A stretch of DNA of 64,000 nucleotides from Hyalella azteca. Taxonomy: Eukaryota > Arthropoda > Malacostraca > Amphipoda > Hyalellidae. The stretch's first letter is position 1; each line of letters starts with the position of its first letter. Made by a program: the position numbers and the translations under genes. The stretch spans positions 1-64,000 of the forward strand of contig NW_025931716.1 in assembly GCF_000764305.2 (NCBI RefSeq), in the 5' to 3' direction. Of this stretch, positions 24,913-36,739 are shown in pieces. The notes below the pieces were generated by a model. The model searched no databases. It was given only the letters and a program-made list of their open reading frames with translations, and had not been told where the DNA came from.

Positions 24913-27900
24913 CCAAAATCAATTGTGTATCTCTGGAGTTATCACTGTGGCCGACAGTCAGATGTCTATGTCACGCAAATATTTCATCTATCCCATTAAT
25001 TTTCTCTTACGAAAAATACACGAAAGAAAAATATCGCATTTAGAAATTTCATAGCTGCAAAACAACTCAGCGACAAATTTTCAGGAATAATAATGTAAAT
25101 AGCGATTTTTATTAATTAAGCAGCTATCAAAATTATTGCATGGATATATTAATAAAATTTCTTGCAAGATTTGCATAGGATGCATAAGTCTTAAATTCAC
25201 ATTCAGCATTCCCTCATTTCGATAAAAATTACATGAAGCGGTAAATTTTTATTCCAAGAAAAAAATAACTGTTAACCAGACCGGCAAAATATGACGGTAA
25301 TGCATGGGTAACATGCATGCATGAATGGTCTGGGTTAATTTCAAGTATTTTCAGGAAGATCGACAAGTAATTAAAAAGTGTATAAGCCTACATATCATTA
25401 GGTTAAAGTAACGTAGAAGGTTGCAATGTTGCTGACAATGTCCATTGAATTTATTTAGGCATGAAAGCTGGATGTAAAATTAAAAAAATTTATTTATTAT
25501 TTATTTGTGAGATGTGAAATCAAATAACAGTTTTTTAACAATTCTTTTCTAACAGGCTACCCACTCGGGACATTAAAACATTCAGATTTTTAAATTGCTT
25601 AGTTTGTTGGTCGTGAATAACTTACGATTTTATTTTTTCATGGCTGAAGCTACGCCAACTTAGACTTTTTAAAAACCAAAAATTTCTGGTGAAATTGCAA
25701 ACTTTTATCAAGAATTTTATTTGGTAAGTCGGAAGCGTTTGTCATTCTTTGAGCAGCCATCGCATGCAATACTTTTTTTGTATTGTTGGTTTATTTGGGA
25801 AGTTCCTGTCTGTGCTATTTTAAAGTACGCTTATATTTGCATGACATCAATTAAAAAAGCGAATTTCTTTAGCCAGCTGTACCATGCTGCTCCGGAGAGC
25901 ATATACCATTGATAAACGATTTTTTATCGCCAGTCTTGGAGAATATCATGGTTTTATTCGTTCCATTTTGCAATTTGAAGCTAGTGAACTCATTTCAAAC
26001 TTGACGATGTCACTGAATGTTAAAGACTCGCAGTTCGAAACTCCAAAATACAATATTGTTGATCCGTCAATTACAGTTATGAAAGTAACGTGTATGATTT
26101 TATTTAGGAATTGTTTTCATGCATTTATTGTATGTTGTAGGCATGCCATGTGACAGTTTATTGTAATAAAACATTTATGGTCCCACGCTGAACCTGTTAC
26201 ACTTCCACATGATAGAGCAGCGTGCGTGCCGTCTTAAACACCTTTTATATGTCACCTGGCAAAAACATTGTTTTATGTACACAATTGAGTGTGGTAGTTT
26301 GTTTGGCTATATACTATTTGATTCTGATTGTTTCGTAATTATTGGGCGAATTATTTCGCTTTCGTCTATTTGCATCAATTTAAAACACAATAATTGCTTA
26401 AAGAAAATAAACGATGTAATTCGTGTATTCCCTGCAGTTGAGTATATGTTCTGTGATGAGCAGAGGTTTTGTATATTTATTAATACCGGTTGTAATAATT
26501 AATTGTTGACCTAATAATCCATCAGGAGCGAATAAAAATGAGTTATGTATGAATAATACTTGACTGAATAAGAATTATTCACAGAAGATCATGATGTTAT
26601 TGATACATTTTTCATTGAAGGAAACCGCCTTTATTTAAATATTCATGTTTGCGGCTTCATATAAGGTAAAATTCTTTTCAATTAATTGCATTTCAGAATT
26701 TAAAATTATTATAGAATTTTACTGATGGATGGTGCATAAGTTAAAGAACTATAAACTAGAAACTCCTATTTGATAAAAATTGTCAAAAAGATAAACTTCA
26801 ATATATGTAAATTATTTTCGAGAGTTCCATGCAGAATGGTCACTCTCCTGATATATGCCATCTATTGAGTTTGCGTTATCTTGAATGTAGAATGATATAT
26901 AATTGAGAAATCAAAGACTCTTCCAAATAAAGCTGGTATTAAGACATAAATCAACAAATAGGACACACTTTGAATGTAACGTATGAGACATTTGCACAAT
27001 AAAAACGGTGCATATGAACTAGCTGAGCGCACTCACACAGCAACTCCAACTCAGCATGATTCTCAAATAAAATCAGAACAATAATAACACTTGCAAGATA
27101 ATCAGAATAACTAGCCTATTTGTTTATGTTGAGGAATCCTAGACAAGAGTTCTCATTTAGAGAACTATAAGAAAGAAAATAGTGAAAACAGTATGAGGAG
27201 TGTTCGCTCGTACTTAAAAGAGAGGTAAGCGCATGCAACTTAATTCACAGCATTAAGGTAAAGGACAAAAATTGGTTAAACTCCGAAGCTCCAAGGAGCC
27301 AATAACCCTATGGGTTTCAACCACTGGCGAGAAACCAGCACATTAAGATATTAAACGAGCGAACACATAAGTTCTAACATTCATTCAAATGGCACAAAGC
27401 TAAATGAAAACACACTCGCATAAACTCAAATCAAGGTATAGGATAGCACGATTTAACACAAGCAGTAATACGGTTTGAGCAGGAGGTCTTCACAGAGGCA
27501 AGGTTCAAGTAATAATAATCACGATTGAACTAATGAGCGTCGACTATGTCTCGTAACACGAGGCAAACGATAAGCGCATAAACAATAATGACGTAATTAG
27601 ATAATAAATTTCAACAAAGAGACATAACTTTCTTTTTGCACAGAAATGAATTCTTCTGTTCCTGTTTGTACTTAATTAATAACTTACCGCATGTGTGGTG
27701 TTGTCGGTAGGTGATGGTGGATCTTGTTTCGTAAAAACTAAAACTTTTGCAGTGTTGTCAGCGACAAAAATTAAACTACCATTGAATTCTGCAAGACAGT
27801 GGCATATTATTCTAGACTTTTGTTGTTGTTTTTAACTAGATTTTAACGACTTCAATGGGACAAGTTTCCGAAAATAACGAGTATTGAAATACTTGTTAAT

Positions 27901-30425
27901 TTTAGTAGAACAGATTTTTAAACAGATTTTTATGAGGTACGTAGAGTCGACGACGCATTGCGCAAGTGCAAAATAGCCTGAGATATTCATTTTCCAATAA
28001 AATGCAAAATCATAAGTTAAAAAAATTTTTACACGGAAAAATTTCTATCCGTTGTTTCTGGAACGTTAGGGTTCTCATCAAAAACATAAGAATCAGTTGA
28101 AAATATTTTATTACCACATACGTATTACAGAGAGTATGGTGCACTCATAATTCTCAAATTGCTCGTATAACACAGATAGTATTTTATCACAGACGGTATT
28201 TATTTTATAATATAACGCAAAAAATTTTCCCCTTAGATTCAGTAAGGAACTCAAAATGTCATTAAGTATTCTGCTAAACTTGAAAATTTATTATGTGAGG
28301 AGTTCCATCTAAAAAGAAACCTTTAAAAACTAACCGGCAGGAAATGAAGAAAATCAAATGCATTTTTTCCTTACGATACAGCAAAAGGAAATCAAACGCA
28401 GATCTCGATTTGCTCAATAGAGAGCAATCAGATACGGTGTCATTTTAGAGGCTGATGAATAGCCGATCAAGATATTGCTCTGATGAAATAAAGAAGGTTG
28501 AATTGTGAGAATAGAGAGAAATAACTCGTCGTAATAATAAATAACCCGTTTTTTACAAGAAATACAGCTGCGCTGAAATTTGCACTCGGTGAATGAGGTT
28601 TCGTATCCTCTTCGCTGTGTCTGTTATGAAAAAAATTGTTAGCGCCTTTTGATGTATTGAAGAGCGGAGGTGCTCTTTCAGTGATCTTTTATCGCTTGGC
28701 TTTAATAGTAGTCTGAAATCTGCGTCGATATTATTTTTTGGACAAGCAGAAACTGCAACAGAACGCGAAGGTCGTATCTTCGCTACATTATCTGGGGTTT
28801 TTGTGTATTGATTAAATGAATGTTGCTGTACATCGTGGCACATAAAGAGTATAAACTTGGAAAAAATCCAAGTTGCTGGGAAATCCTAGTCGAAAGTGCA
28901 TTGATTTATCAAGTTGTTTTGTGGAAGAAAATTTTTTAGACAAGAATATTATCATGGGAAACAAATATGGCTACACAAAAGTATAATGTGTATAAAATAT
29001 ATGTGATATATGCGCTGTCATATACGTGGAATTTCTATTCTCTCATGTGCTTTATGTCTCACAAACTGAACGCAAGTAAAAAAAAAATAATACGAACCTG
29101 ATTTTGTATTCATTGCGAAATTGCACTCGATTAAATTGGGTGAAAACATTTGCTCAAAAATAGCCTAATGCCTGATTTAAAAAAGGAATGGGTGAGTAAA
29201 AAGAAGAATTGTACAAGTTCTTCTTAAAAATTGTCCGGCTGTTTGCCTTTGTTACTGACTTCGCCTCAATAAATAGATATCGGTAGTATGTTATTTTCAT
29301 CACAACATTCTAGTAGTTTTAATATATGATTGTTAAATCCAGAAACTTTTGCCATTTTAAAGGATTTTTTTCCAAAAAAAACTCCCGGAGACAGAATCGG
29401 AGGAAATCATTTTAAATTTTGACGTACAAATTTCCGAACTGTATTTAAAGTCCTCGTCTCAGGTTGTTCAATGTTTGCTGCCGTCTACAAACAAAGAAAA
29501 ATCCAGCCTCGATTCAGAAAGATCCAATATTGAGTGACCGCAATACAGTTCAGGAATAAAACCAATAGCGATATGATGGGTTTCCTGTTATTCAGAGTCG
29601 AATAACAGATATATAGAATCCTTTAATACAGCCTTCTGTCTGTATTAATGAATCTTTCGTTTGTTAAATGATTCTTGCCTCTGTGGATTGTGCTGTTGAA
29701 ATTTAATTCTCATCCGACGAGCGCCGAACAATCAATGGAAGTTGAAATTATAATTACCAGAGCACTACCTGCGAATAAATTTCCTGTGTATGCAGAATTG
29801 TATTATTAAATTGATTAAAATTAATAATTGATTCATTTCTGGACATGATCTCATTTAGATGATTTTTAGGAACGAAAAATAATCTGTTTATCTGCATGCC
29901 AACTAATATTATACTAAATTGTAAGCTTTTTCAGGTATCTGACACGAGTTTTTATTGGAAGTCTAGAAAGGTTCTTAATATTATTGAGCGTTTTATTATT
30001 GTTGGTTGGATTTGCTATGAAATAGAACAGTGATCATGTATCATAAATACGTGATTAAAAATAGATACGGATTATTACTAGTAATGAATCCGTATTTAAA
30101 TTAATAGCAAATACCTATAATTAATACGTGATGCCAGTGTTCCTAACAACGATATCAGTGTTTGTATGTAGCTAACATATCCAGACTATCCTGTCTACTT
30201 TGGCAATGGGATGCTGCGTATTGCACATATGGCTTTAACACTGATGGTAGCCCAGTAATTCGTTGATTGGTTTGTTGAATTTACATCCATACTGAGTTAT
30301 AGTAAAGTGTTCCATTATGGTGTGTACTCAGAAAGCGTTAAGCCACTTTCGCTTTACGTAGAACATGGAAAACTCGTGCCTCTTTCCCAACTCATTGCTT
30401 CAGTCTTGCTACTTTGAAACACCCG
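24913..30425. other. AT-rich stretch, no supported gene
   Basis: Frames at 25721-25912, 25884-26153, 26209-26502 (+) and 28553-28843 (-) have no recognisable domain or clear splice pair. The 28553-28843 product (96 aa) has a fairly protein-like composition and is the least unlikely of them. The stretch 27230-27560 is noticeably purine- and A-rich without periodicity. Confidence 0.4.
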
Positions 30426-30427
30426 CG

Positions 30428-30500
30428 GTATCATCGCCGATCTTGAACAGAATTTTACTGCTAGCTAGGACCGAACTTCAACCACTCAGCCAGCTAGTCG
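30428..30500 (-). repeat. tRNA-like (SINE-head-like) sequence, degenerate
   Basis: The minus strand carries an A-box-like word (TGGCTGAGTGGTTGAAG, about 30493-30476) followed about 25 nt later by a B-box-like word (TGTTCAAGATC, 30450-30440). The spacing fits a class I tRNA. The T stem does not pair, so it is not a working tRNA. A tRNA-derived SINE head or tRNA pseudogene is the likely reading. Confidence 0.4.
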
Positions 30501-30929
30501 TCATCAAATGTTTTTAGTGATGTAATAGAAATTAATTGGAAATTAGTTAAGTGTGTTACAATTAATAGAAAATAAATTTCAATATTAAATGGATGAGACT
30601 TGGGTCATGTATGGCTGAGACCTGGTAGTTAGTTGATTTTTCAATTATTGTTATAACCTATAGGAGAATCACGTCAACTTCAGATACCAAGTTAATAATT
30701 ATTCGTATGTTTCTAACTCATCATTCTTTCTACTTTATCGGTAAAATCAATATATGAATTTAAACTATTCAAAATATATTAAAGAAAACTATAGATTGAA
30801 TTTATTATCAATTGGTGACCAATAAAAGATACTTACTTATTATATTTTTTTTGATTTGGTTATTCTAGTAACCTGATATACATAAAAACCCCTAATAACA
30901 GGAAAAATGTAACTAAAATTCTTGTTTAG

Positions 30930-31082
30930 GTAACATCGAAATCAGATTTCAGTAGTAGTAGTTCTCACTATATCGTGAAGGAAGCTGATCGTCGGATTGA
31001 CTTTGTGGACGATTCCAAGCTCCTCAATGACACCTGGCGCGAGAAAATAAACCTAACGGCCATTAAAAACGGATTACGTCTT
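30930..31082 (+). CDS. Candidate internal exon of an unknown protein
   Basis: The best coding candidate in the window. It follows a pyrimidine-rich acceptor (TTCTTGTTTAG, ending 30929) and ends at a consensus donor (CTT|GTAAGT, 31082|31083). Its 153 nt are 51 open codons with both ends in phase 0. The product is hydrophilic and protein-like, including HYIVKEADRRIDFVDD and NDTWREKINLTAIKNG, with two N-glycosylation sequons (NDT, NLT) and a run of five serines, and the interval is visibly richer in G+C than its flanks. The in-frame stop directly before it coincides with the acceptor TAG. I do not recognise the family. The sequons would fit an extracellular segment, which is inference. The frame also reads on past the donor to 31205. 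Confidence 0.45.
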
Positions 31083-31285
31083 GTAAGTCCAGAACTGCCG
31101 CTACAACAGCAGCGAAATTGCACGTGGTTGCTCTTCCAACAGCTAAATTCCAATGTATTGCCCAAATTTAGATTACATTTCAAATTGGTATTATATCTAC
31201 CATGAAGGAACCAAGCGTATGTATGTGCTATTGATTATTAACCAGTCAGTTATTTTGCCAACCGGTGTGTAAATTTTACGGCAAC
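31083..31285. other. Presumed intron start after the candidate exon
   Basis: The + frame stays open to 31205 (Q- and L-rich), so an unspliced or transposon-derived ORF ending there is an alternative to the exon model. Nothing else is visible. Confidence 0.3.
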
Positions 31286-31289
31286 TATA

Positions 31290-31690
31290 CCACTTTAGCT
31301 TAGTGTTAGCGGCGCTGAGATCTGAGAACCCAGCCAAGGGCTCGAGCCTAAGGAATCTCAGTTCGTTTCTCGCTATGAGTGGCGCTTAATAACCGTCGAA
31401 AGTGGTGCTTTCTGCGTGTCTTAGGATTTTTTGTCCCTAAACGAACTGTGAGTGCTTGATACATGGAGAATATATAGGTCTTAAGGTCTTAGGGTAAACA
31501 TCCTCTGAGAATGCCTGATTCAACTGGACGCAAGGAGAATATTCCCTAATTGTAGGGGTGAGAAGGGTCGGTATGCCTAATTCTGCGCCGTGTTCCCTGA
31601 CCTAGGATACGCCTGCACTCGCGATTTGCCTGCGCTGGCGCGAGGATGTGGGCGACGATCTCAGCGAGTGCCGGCGCTGAACTCTCTTTA
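31290..31690 (+). mobile_element. SINE-like element with tRNA-related head
   Basis: A tRNA-like A box (TTTAGCTTAGTGTTAGCGG, about 31294-31312) and B box (GGGCTCGAGCCT, about 31338-31349) sit at tRNA-like spacing, followed by about 340 bp of GC-richer unique sequence that ends near GTGCCGGCGCTGAACTC. The words GGCGCTGAGA and GGCGCTGAAC near the two ends are similar in direct orientation. No simple tail was found, and only one copy lies in the window, so mobility is inferred. Confidence 0.4.
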
Positions 31691-31699
31691 AAAACCGAA

Positions 31700-32640
31700 T
31701 CAAGATACTAAGGATATTAATATTTTGTTTTTACATTACAATAAAACCCAAATATATCTAATAGAACTAGGTATAGTTATTAAAGATTCTTTGGAGAAGT
31801 AATATAATGTGATCACGCATCCATTCATCCATCCAGACCATCTCGAATTTTCATATTTAATTGAAAGAAGCGAGAAGAATTTTTCACTATAATAATATTT
31901 ATCAACGATATTAAGACATGCTAATAATATTAGTGTGGTTAATGATAAGCGTCCTTTACTTATGGCTATTTTCATTCGCATAAGCCTACTTCTTCATCCC
32001 AAAAACTATATGTAACATGAATCTCTCATTAGCACAGTGTCCTTCATTGAATCTTCCCCTGCAACACATTAATAAATATTATCTATGCTAAGCCTAAATA
32101 CCAATGAATATTTTTCAATCTGTATGCTCGGCAATATTTATAATTCAACTCGCTGTAGCGCATCCGACCAGAGTTATAAAGGGAGGATTAAACTAAACCA
32201 ACATGTATTCCGTGATTTCTTATATCGGGTCTCATGATCCGTTATTATCATTATCATCACTTGCAATCTTTAGTTTTATCAGACTAAAAAATGATGAAAA
32301 ACAAAAAAATAAGTGAACTAATAAATGATGGACACCGAAACATAAATGAACGAATAAATGATTGTCCATAAGTAATTGAGGTCCTCTGAAGACCTGAGCA
32401 ACCCATTTCTTACAGAAACTTGAATCCCATTTGCTATTTTTCTACGACAAAATAATTATTCTTTTTTGCTAGGTTTTCAAAATTTCTGACAAAGCTCATA
32501 TATGTAGGTGCAGGCTTGTTTATATCATTGATTAATGAAAACATTAGTTCCCCCTGATCATGGAACCATTTAATGGCCAAATTGTTCACAAATGAATTTT
32601 CCATCGCTGTTTTTTATGCCGGAGTTCAATATTGAATCTG
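31700..32640. other. AT-rich stretch, no gene seen
   Basis: Short frames only, for example 31736-31981 on the minus strand, without domain or splice support. Confidence 0.45.
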
Positions 32641-32643
32641 GTA

Positions 32644-33947
32644 AGGCAACATGGGGCAGCGCCCCCCCCCCTTTTTTTAAACTAAATTTTTGATGAAGTT
32701 TCAATTGATACGAGGTGGTTCTTTGTTTTGTTTAAAGGTACAACTAATGAGGAATGTATAGTGTGAATTAGACCCTTAAGAGTTATTCAATTTTTAATGA
32801 AACACTATTTTGTAAAAGTGTCAAAATCGGCCCATTGATCCCACCCTTGGGGCAATGGGCCCATGGGCTTGAGGCAAGGCGCCCGCCCTTGGTTCCTTTA
32901 TCACAATTGCATATTTTTCGTTTAAAAATGATAAAACAACACTTTACAGTTAAAAATAAGAAAAATGTAATAAAAAATATGACATTCATTCATTTATTAA
33001 AAACTCAAAAAATGGTATTCATAACTTGAATAAAATATATTATTGGCTTAAAAAATCTATCACTGACGTGAAGAAAAGTATTTCATTGACATAAAAATAT
33101 ATATCCTTGACTTGAAAAATATATCCTTGCGATAAAAAATTCGTCCTTGACAAGAAAAAAGATATCCTTGACTAGAAAAATATATCCTTGACTAGAAAAA
33201 ATATATTTAGTTGATCAGAAGAAAACTTCGTTCCAGTTTCGTCCATAATCCAGATATTATGTACAGAGAATTCGTACCTAATCGTGATTTCAGCCAATAC
33301 CATAAAAATTCATCAACTTTTGGCTCATTGGTGTTGACTGAAATCAACTTTTGTCATGGCAAGAGTCAATAACTCAATAAGGGGTCATAAATACGCATAA
33401 CTAGAAACTAAACCTGCTGCCTTGAGGCAGCAAATAAAAAAATCATGCAATATGAAGTGTAACTTGTAATTCAAAAAGCTAGTCATAGTTTTGAAAAGGT
33501 CAGTGAGACAAATCTAATGCTGTATAACACAAGACTTCACAATGGGCGCTTTGCCCCGTGACAAGCGTGGGCCCGTTGACCCACTAGGTATCATTTCAAT
33601 TTATTTATATCGTGTCAACATTTTATTTCAAAAGCTAATAGTCTAAACTTGATCTCAAAATTATCCCTATAAATATTACTTTCGAATTATAATTCACAGT
33701 AATTTCAAAAATTTCATCTATAGTAATCGAAAACAGTTTTATTTAGCAGCAAAAAAATTTTTATCTGGGCTAAAACAGTTATTCGCAAATAACTTAGTAA
33801 CGCAAACTCTTAGCAAAACGTAAATCCGTACACTTCATCCCAGTGAAACTGTCGACCGGCGGTAGTGAACACGGACCAATATCTGCCATAGCGAGAAACC
33901 CGCTATGGGCCCATGACCCGCAGTGGGCTCGCTGCCCCATGTTACCC
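32644..33947. mobile_element. TA-flanked TIR element (MITE), long copy
   Basis: The ends are inverted repeats: AGGCAACATGGGGCAGCG at the left and CGCTGCCCCATGTTACCC at the right, each flanked by TA (32642-32643 and 33948-33949), the Tc1/mariner-type target. A second copy at 62942-63558 in opposite orientation shares both ends and about 600 bp of body. This copy carries about 700 extra bases (about 32835-33530) absent from the short one, including a minisatellite. GC words (GGGCCCATGGG, CACGGGGCAAAGCGCCC and variants) recur inside both. Short frames on both strands near 32783-33029 are not genes. Confidence 0.8.
33060..33210. repeat. ~20-bp minisatellite inside the long MITE
   Basis: Six or so units of ATATCCTTGACTAGAAAA-like sequence with small length changes. 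It lies wholly within the interval that the short copy of the element lacks. Confidence 0.75.
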
Positions 33948-33949
33948 TA

Positions 33950-35060
33950 TCACTATATAGTCTCAAAGACAGTGATATTGATGAATCTTACTTATCATCG
34001 CAAAATAAAAGCATATTAATACAAATTTTTATTCGTTGTGATAGAAAAAGCATTGTGTTTCTGTATTAGAATTTGGTTTATTATAACACAAAAACCAGTG
34101 TTATGTCAATAAAAGTAATAAATTTATACATATATTTAAAAAAAACTAATAATTCGCGATTAGATTTTCATTTAAAAATTTTTAGCCTGATCAAAAATCT
34201 CAAGTTTTAAATTTAATTACGAAATTTAGGAAAAAATATAAAATTTTGAGATATATATTTTTTTACAACTAATCCTTTCAATTATAGGTAGGCCAGGTTT
34301 GAAAGTGAATTTATTAAATTTACGAATTGTTTTTTTTCAAACGTGAAGAAAAATTCGCTACTTTGTATATAAGTCATCATTCATTATTTTACTAGCCTCG
34401 ATATAAGTGGTGTATAATAAATGCATATATCTCATTTAAATGATAATGTTAAATTTTAGTCGAATTAATATGTTTGCTATTAATTATACGAAATAACAAA
34501 ATAATAATGGAAAAAGTATATTATGCGATTATTATAGTATAGAAAGTTACAATAATATTTCTCATTTACAATAATTTCGGTAAATTTGGACCTCTACCCT
34601 GTAGGCCTATGTAGCAAAGTTCAGATGAATTTTGAAACATATTACGATAAATCACTTTTGGATCACGATTTGTCACTAAAACCTATAATTTAACTCGTTG
34701 ATGCAGGTTATTAAATCAGCTCATTTATACTACATAAATTAATAATTTTAATGCGTAAAATTGAATGTTCCCAAAATTAACATGTATAATTTCAGTCAAC
34801 ATGAATGACCAGTCACCCGAGATAGCATGTTGATCAGATTCTCGATATCCTCAAGAGATTGGTTGTCTTGCTGCACGGCACCCAATGACTGTATTGCTGC
34901 ACTAAAAATAACTTTAGAAACTCTTCGGAAAATCGTTTACATGCACAATGCCGTGGCCGTAAATTGCCTTGCTATCTGAACCGTAAAGAAGAGAGCGACG
35001 ATTTGGCAGGCGTTGAGAGGCGCTGCGGGCGTCGCTCTGCATTGCAAGCAAACGAATCTT
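33950..35060. other. Strongly AT-rich stretch, no gene seen
   Basis: Only long A/T runs are visible up to about 34790. The GC-richer patch 34800-35060 leads into the next minisatellite. Confidence 0.5.
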
Positions 35061-35062
35061 TC

Positions 35063-35330
35063 GTCTCTGTTGTATACCACGTCTTATGTCTCTGTTGTAT
35101 ACCACGTCTTATGTCTCTGTTGTATACCACGTCTCATGTCTCTGTTGTATACCACGTCTTATGTCTCTGTTGTATACCACGTCTTATGTCTCTGTTGTAT
35201 ACCACGTCTCGTGTCTCAGTAGTAAACTGCATGTCGTGTCTCTGTAGGATACTGCATGTCAAGTCTCTGCACAATACTGCACGATACGTCTGTAAGAACA
35301 CGGTTCGTCAAATCTCTGCGGTATACATCA
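35063..35330. repeat. 25-bp minisatellite, six good plus several degenerate copies
   Basis: Units of GTCTCTGTTGTATACCAC plus GTCTTAT are nearly identical from 35063 to about 35215. They then decay through GTCTCAGTAGTAAACTGCATG-like forms to about 35330. Two + strand open frames of 132 and 69 codons run through it and are repeat artefacts. Confidence 0.9.
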
Positions 35331-35334
35331 AACA

Positions 35335-36300
35335 TTTCAGTGTTATGTTGAACGGGCTCTAAAATGAAGGTATATGGGCCTTCTATGGGAGCTACTAGAA
35401 CGGATATTATAAAAATTTAAATATTATTCTTCATGATCTGAATAACAGTTTACCTGAATATATTTATTCACGTTCAACCGAGTACTAAATTCTCGTATTC
35501 TCGTAAACTACATGTATTTTAATGACCCGATAATTATAACTAATGAATATTCAATATTTATTGATGAATATTATTAATATCGATACAAACGATGCAGTCG
35601 TGGTGAATCCAATACTTAAATTGAGAGTCCGAACCCTCCGAGGGGACTGGTTTTTAGAGGGCAAGTTGCCATATTTTTCGACTCTGAAAAAGTAGATTAA
35701 CAATTTAAGAACTAGAAGAAAATCAATGATCGACATTACATAATATTTTGGCATGAAAAAGTTACCTATACTGGCGGTAATGAAACTTGTAACCGAATTT
35801 TATGTACTTTATTATATATATTTATGGTATAGTCATTCAGGGAGGCAAGTATAATCAGAAAAATGAGTGAGAAAAAAACTTCAAAACAGTGTTACATAAA
35901 ATGAATTCATTCTTATTAAAACTTTAGAATAAATATTAAATACACTTTACTTGCAGGTAAGGTTTAGTTTCGTCACGATCACTTCTTTACTTTCTTTAAT
36001 TTCCAGATAGTTCGTGCCGGGCAGCTGCTAAGGGATTGCTTTCCGATATCCCACGAGAGTGCGTGTAGCCGTAAATGTCCTTAGAAATTGCGGCTGTTGA
36101 GTTTTATCACTTCTTTGGGGTAATTCTTGGAACATATGATTTATAGACTATGTTGCTGGGAGTATGAGAAAATAATTCCTTAGTTTCGTTATCCAAAGAA
36201 AGTAACTCCATCGAAACATCACGTTAATGGCATCTAGTGAATGTTGACGGTATTCAGAATCACGCAACATCTTCACAAAATAAATCAATCTTCAAATTAT
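35335..36300. other. No gene seen; recursive-splice-like site
   Basis: AT-rich. On the + strand, TTTACTTGCAG|GTAAGG at 35956|35957 joins a pyrimidine-rich acceptor directly to a good donor, the form of a zero-length recursive splice site. Its meaning depends on a + strand gene with long introns, which is unproven. Confidence 0.35.
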
Positions 36301-36301
36301 C

Positions 36302-36453
36302 AAAAAAATTAGATCAATACTCACTGCAATGAGTGACAGAGAGTGCGTTTCCTCGTCCGTCCGTGACTTGAGGTCACGGAATTATATATGGACGGGCGGA
36401 CATGACGAGCCTAATAGCGCCTTTTTTCCAGGTATGAGAAAATGCGCTAAAAA
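36302..36453 (-). mobile_element. MITE family copy A (AGCGCATTTTCTC family)
   Basis: Read on the minus strand it runs AGCGCATTTTCTCAT, GGAAAAAAGGCGC, GCTCGTCATGTCCG, then ACGGACGGACGAG, GCACTCTCTGTCACTC and GCAGTGAGTATTGAT, in the same order as copies B (56331) and C (60587). The two ends form imperfect inverted repeats (AGCGCATTTTCTC with GAGGAAACGCACT). No coding capacity. In this copy a change near 36431 creates a strong CAG|GTATGAG word on the + strand. Confidence 0.8.
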
Positions 36454-36735
36454 TTCATTTCTTCACGAATTACAGTCTTCACGAGGCAGAACAAGATCCG
36501 AGCGTTTCTATGGGACGTCGGCAAGCGGCGGATTTCAAACGGCGTCTGGCGAGACAGCGAGCTACGGCCCCAAGCTGGCACGATGCACTCAAATGAATAA
36601 TTGAGACAAATGTCTGGTTTCCGTCTGGACAATAAATCCTGTCCCGACGTCCTGTATGGCAATTCCATCTTGGTACGCCCCAGCCTTCCCTTGGTCCCTT
36701 ACAAAAAATATCTACAGAAAGTAAGTAATTCACGC
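36454..36735. other. GC-rich island with several open frames, unassigned
   Basis: All three + frames stay open for 100 nt or more after a good acceptor-like TTCATTTCTTCACGAATTACAG (ending 36475), and a minus-strand frame of 84 codons (36733-36479) is Cys- and Arg-rich (for example GPREGWGVPRWNCHTG and DRIYCPDGNQTF). On the + strand a good donor word (AGAAA|GTAAGT) lies at about 36718. The composition differs sharply from the AT-rich flanks and the left edge abuts MITE copy A. It could be an exon, a decayed gene or part of a larger mobile element. No family is recognised and no strand is preferred. Confidence 0.3.
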
Positions 36736-36739
36736 CATT

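Noticed and set aside
28553..28843. 96-aa minus-strand protein
   Set aside because: No domain, no splice pair and no support beyond being open.
35063..35330. CRISPR array
   Set aside because: Units are contiguous with no unique spacers here or in any other array in the window, and the genome is eukaryotic in character.
34964..35362. 132-aa protein over the 25-bp array
   Set aside because: Repeat artefact; no domain, and two different frames are open at once.
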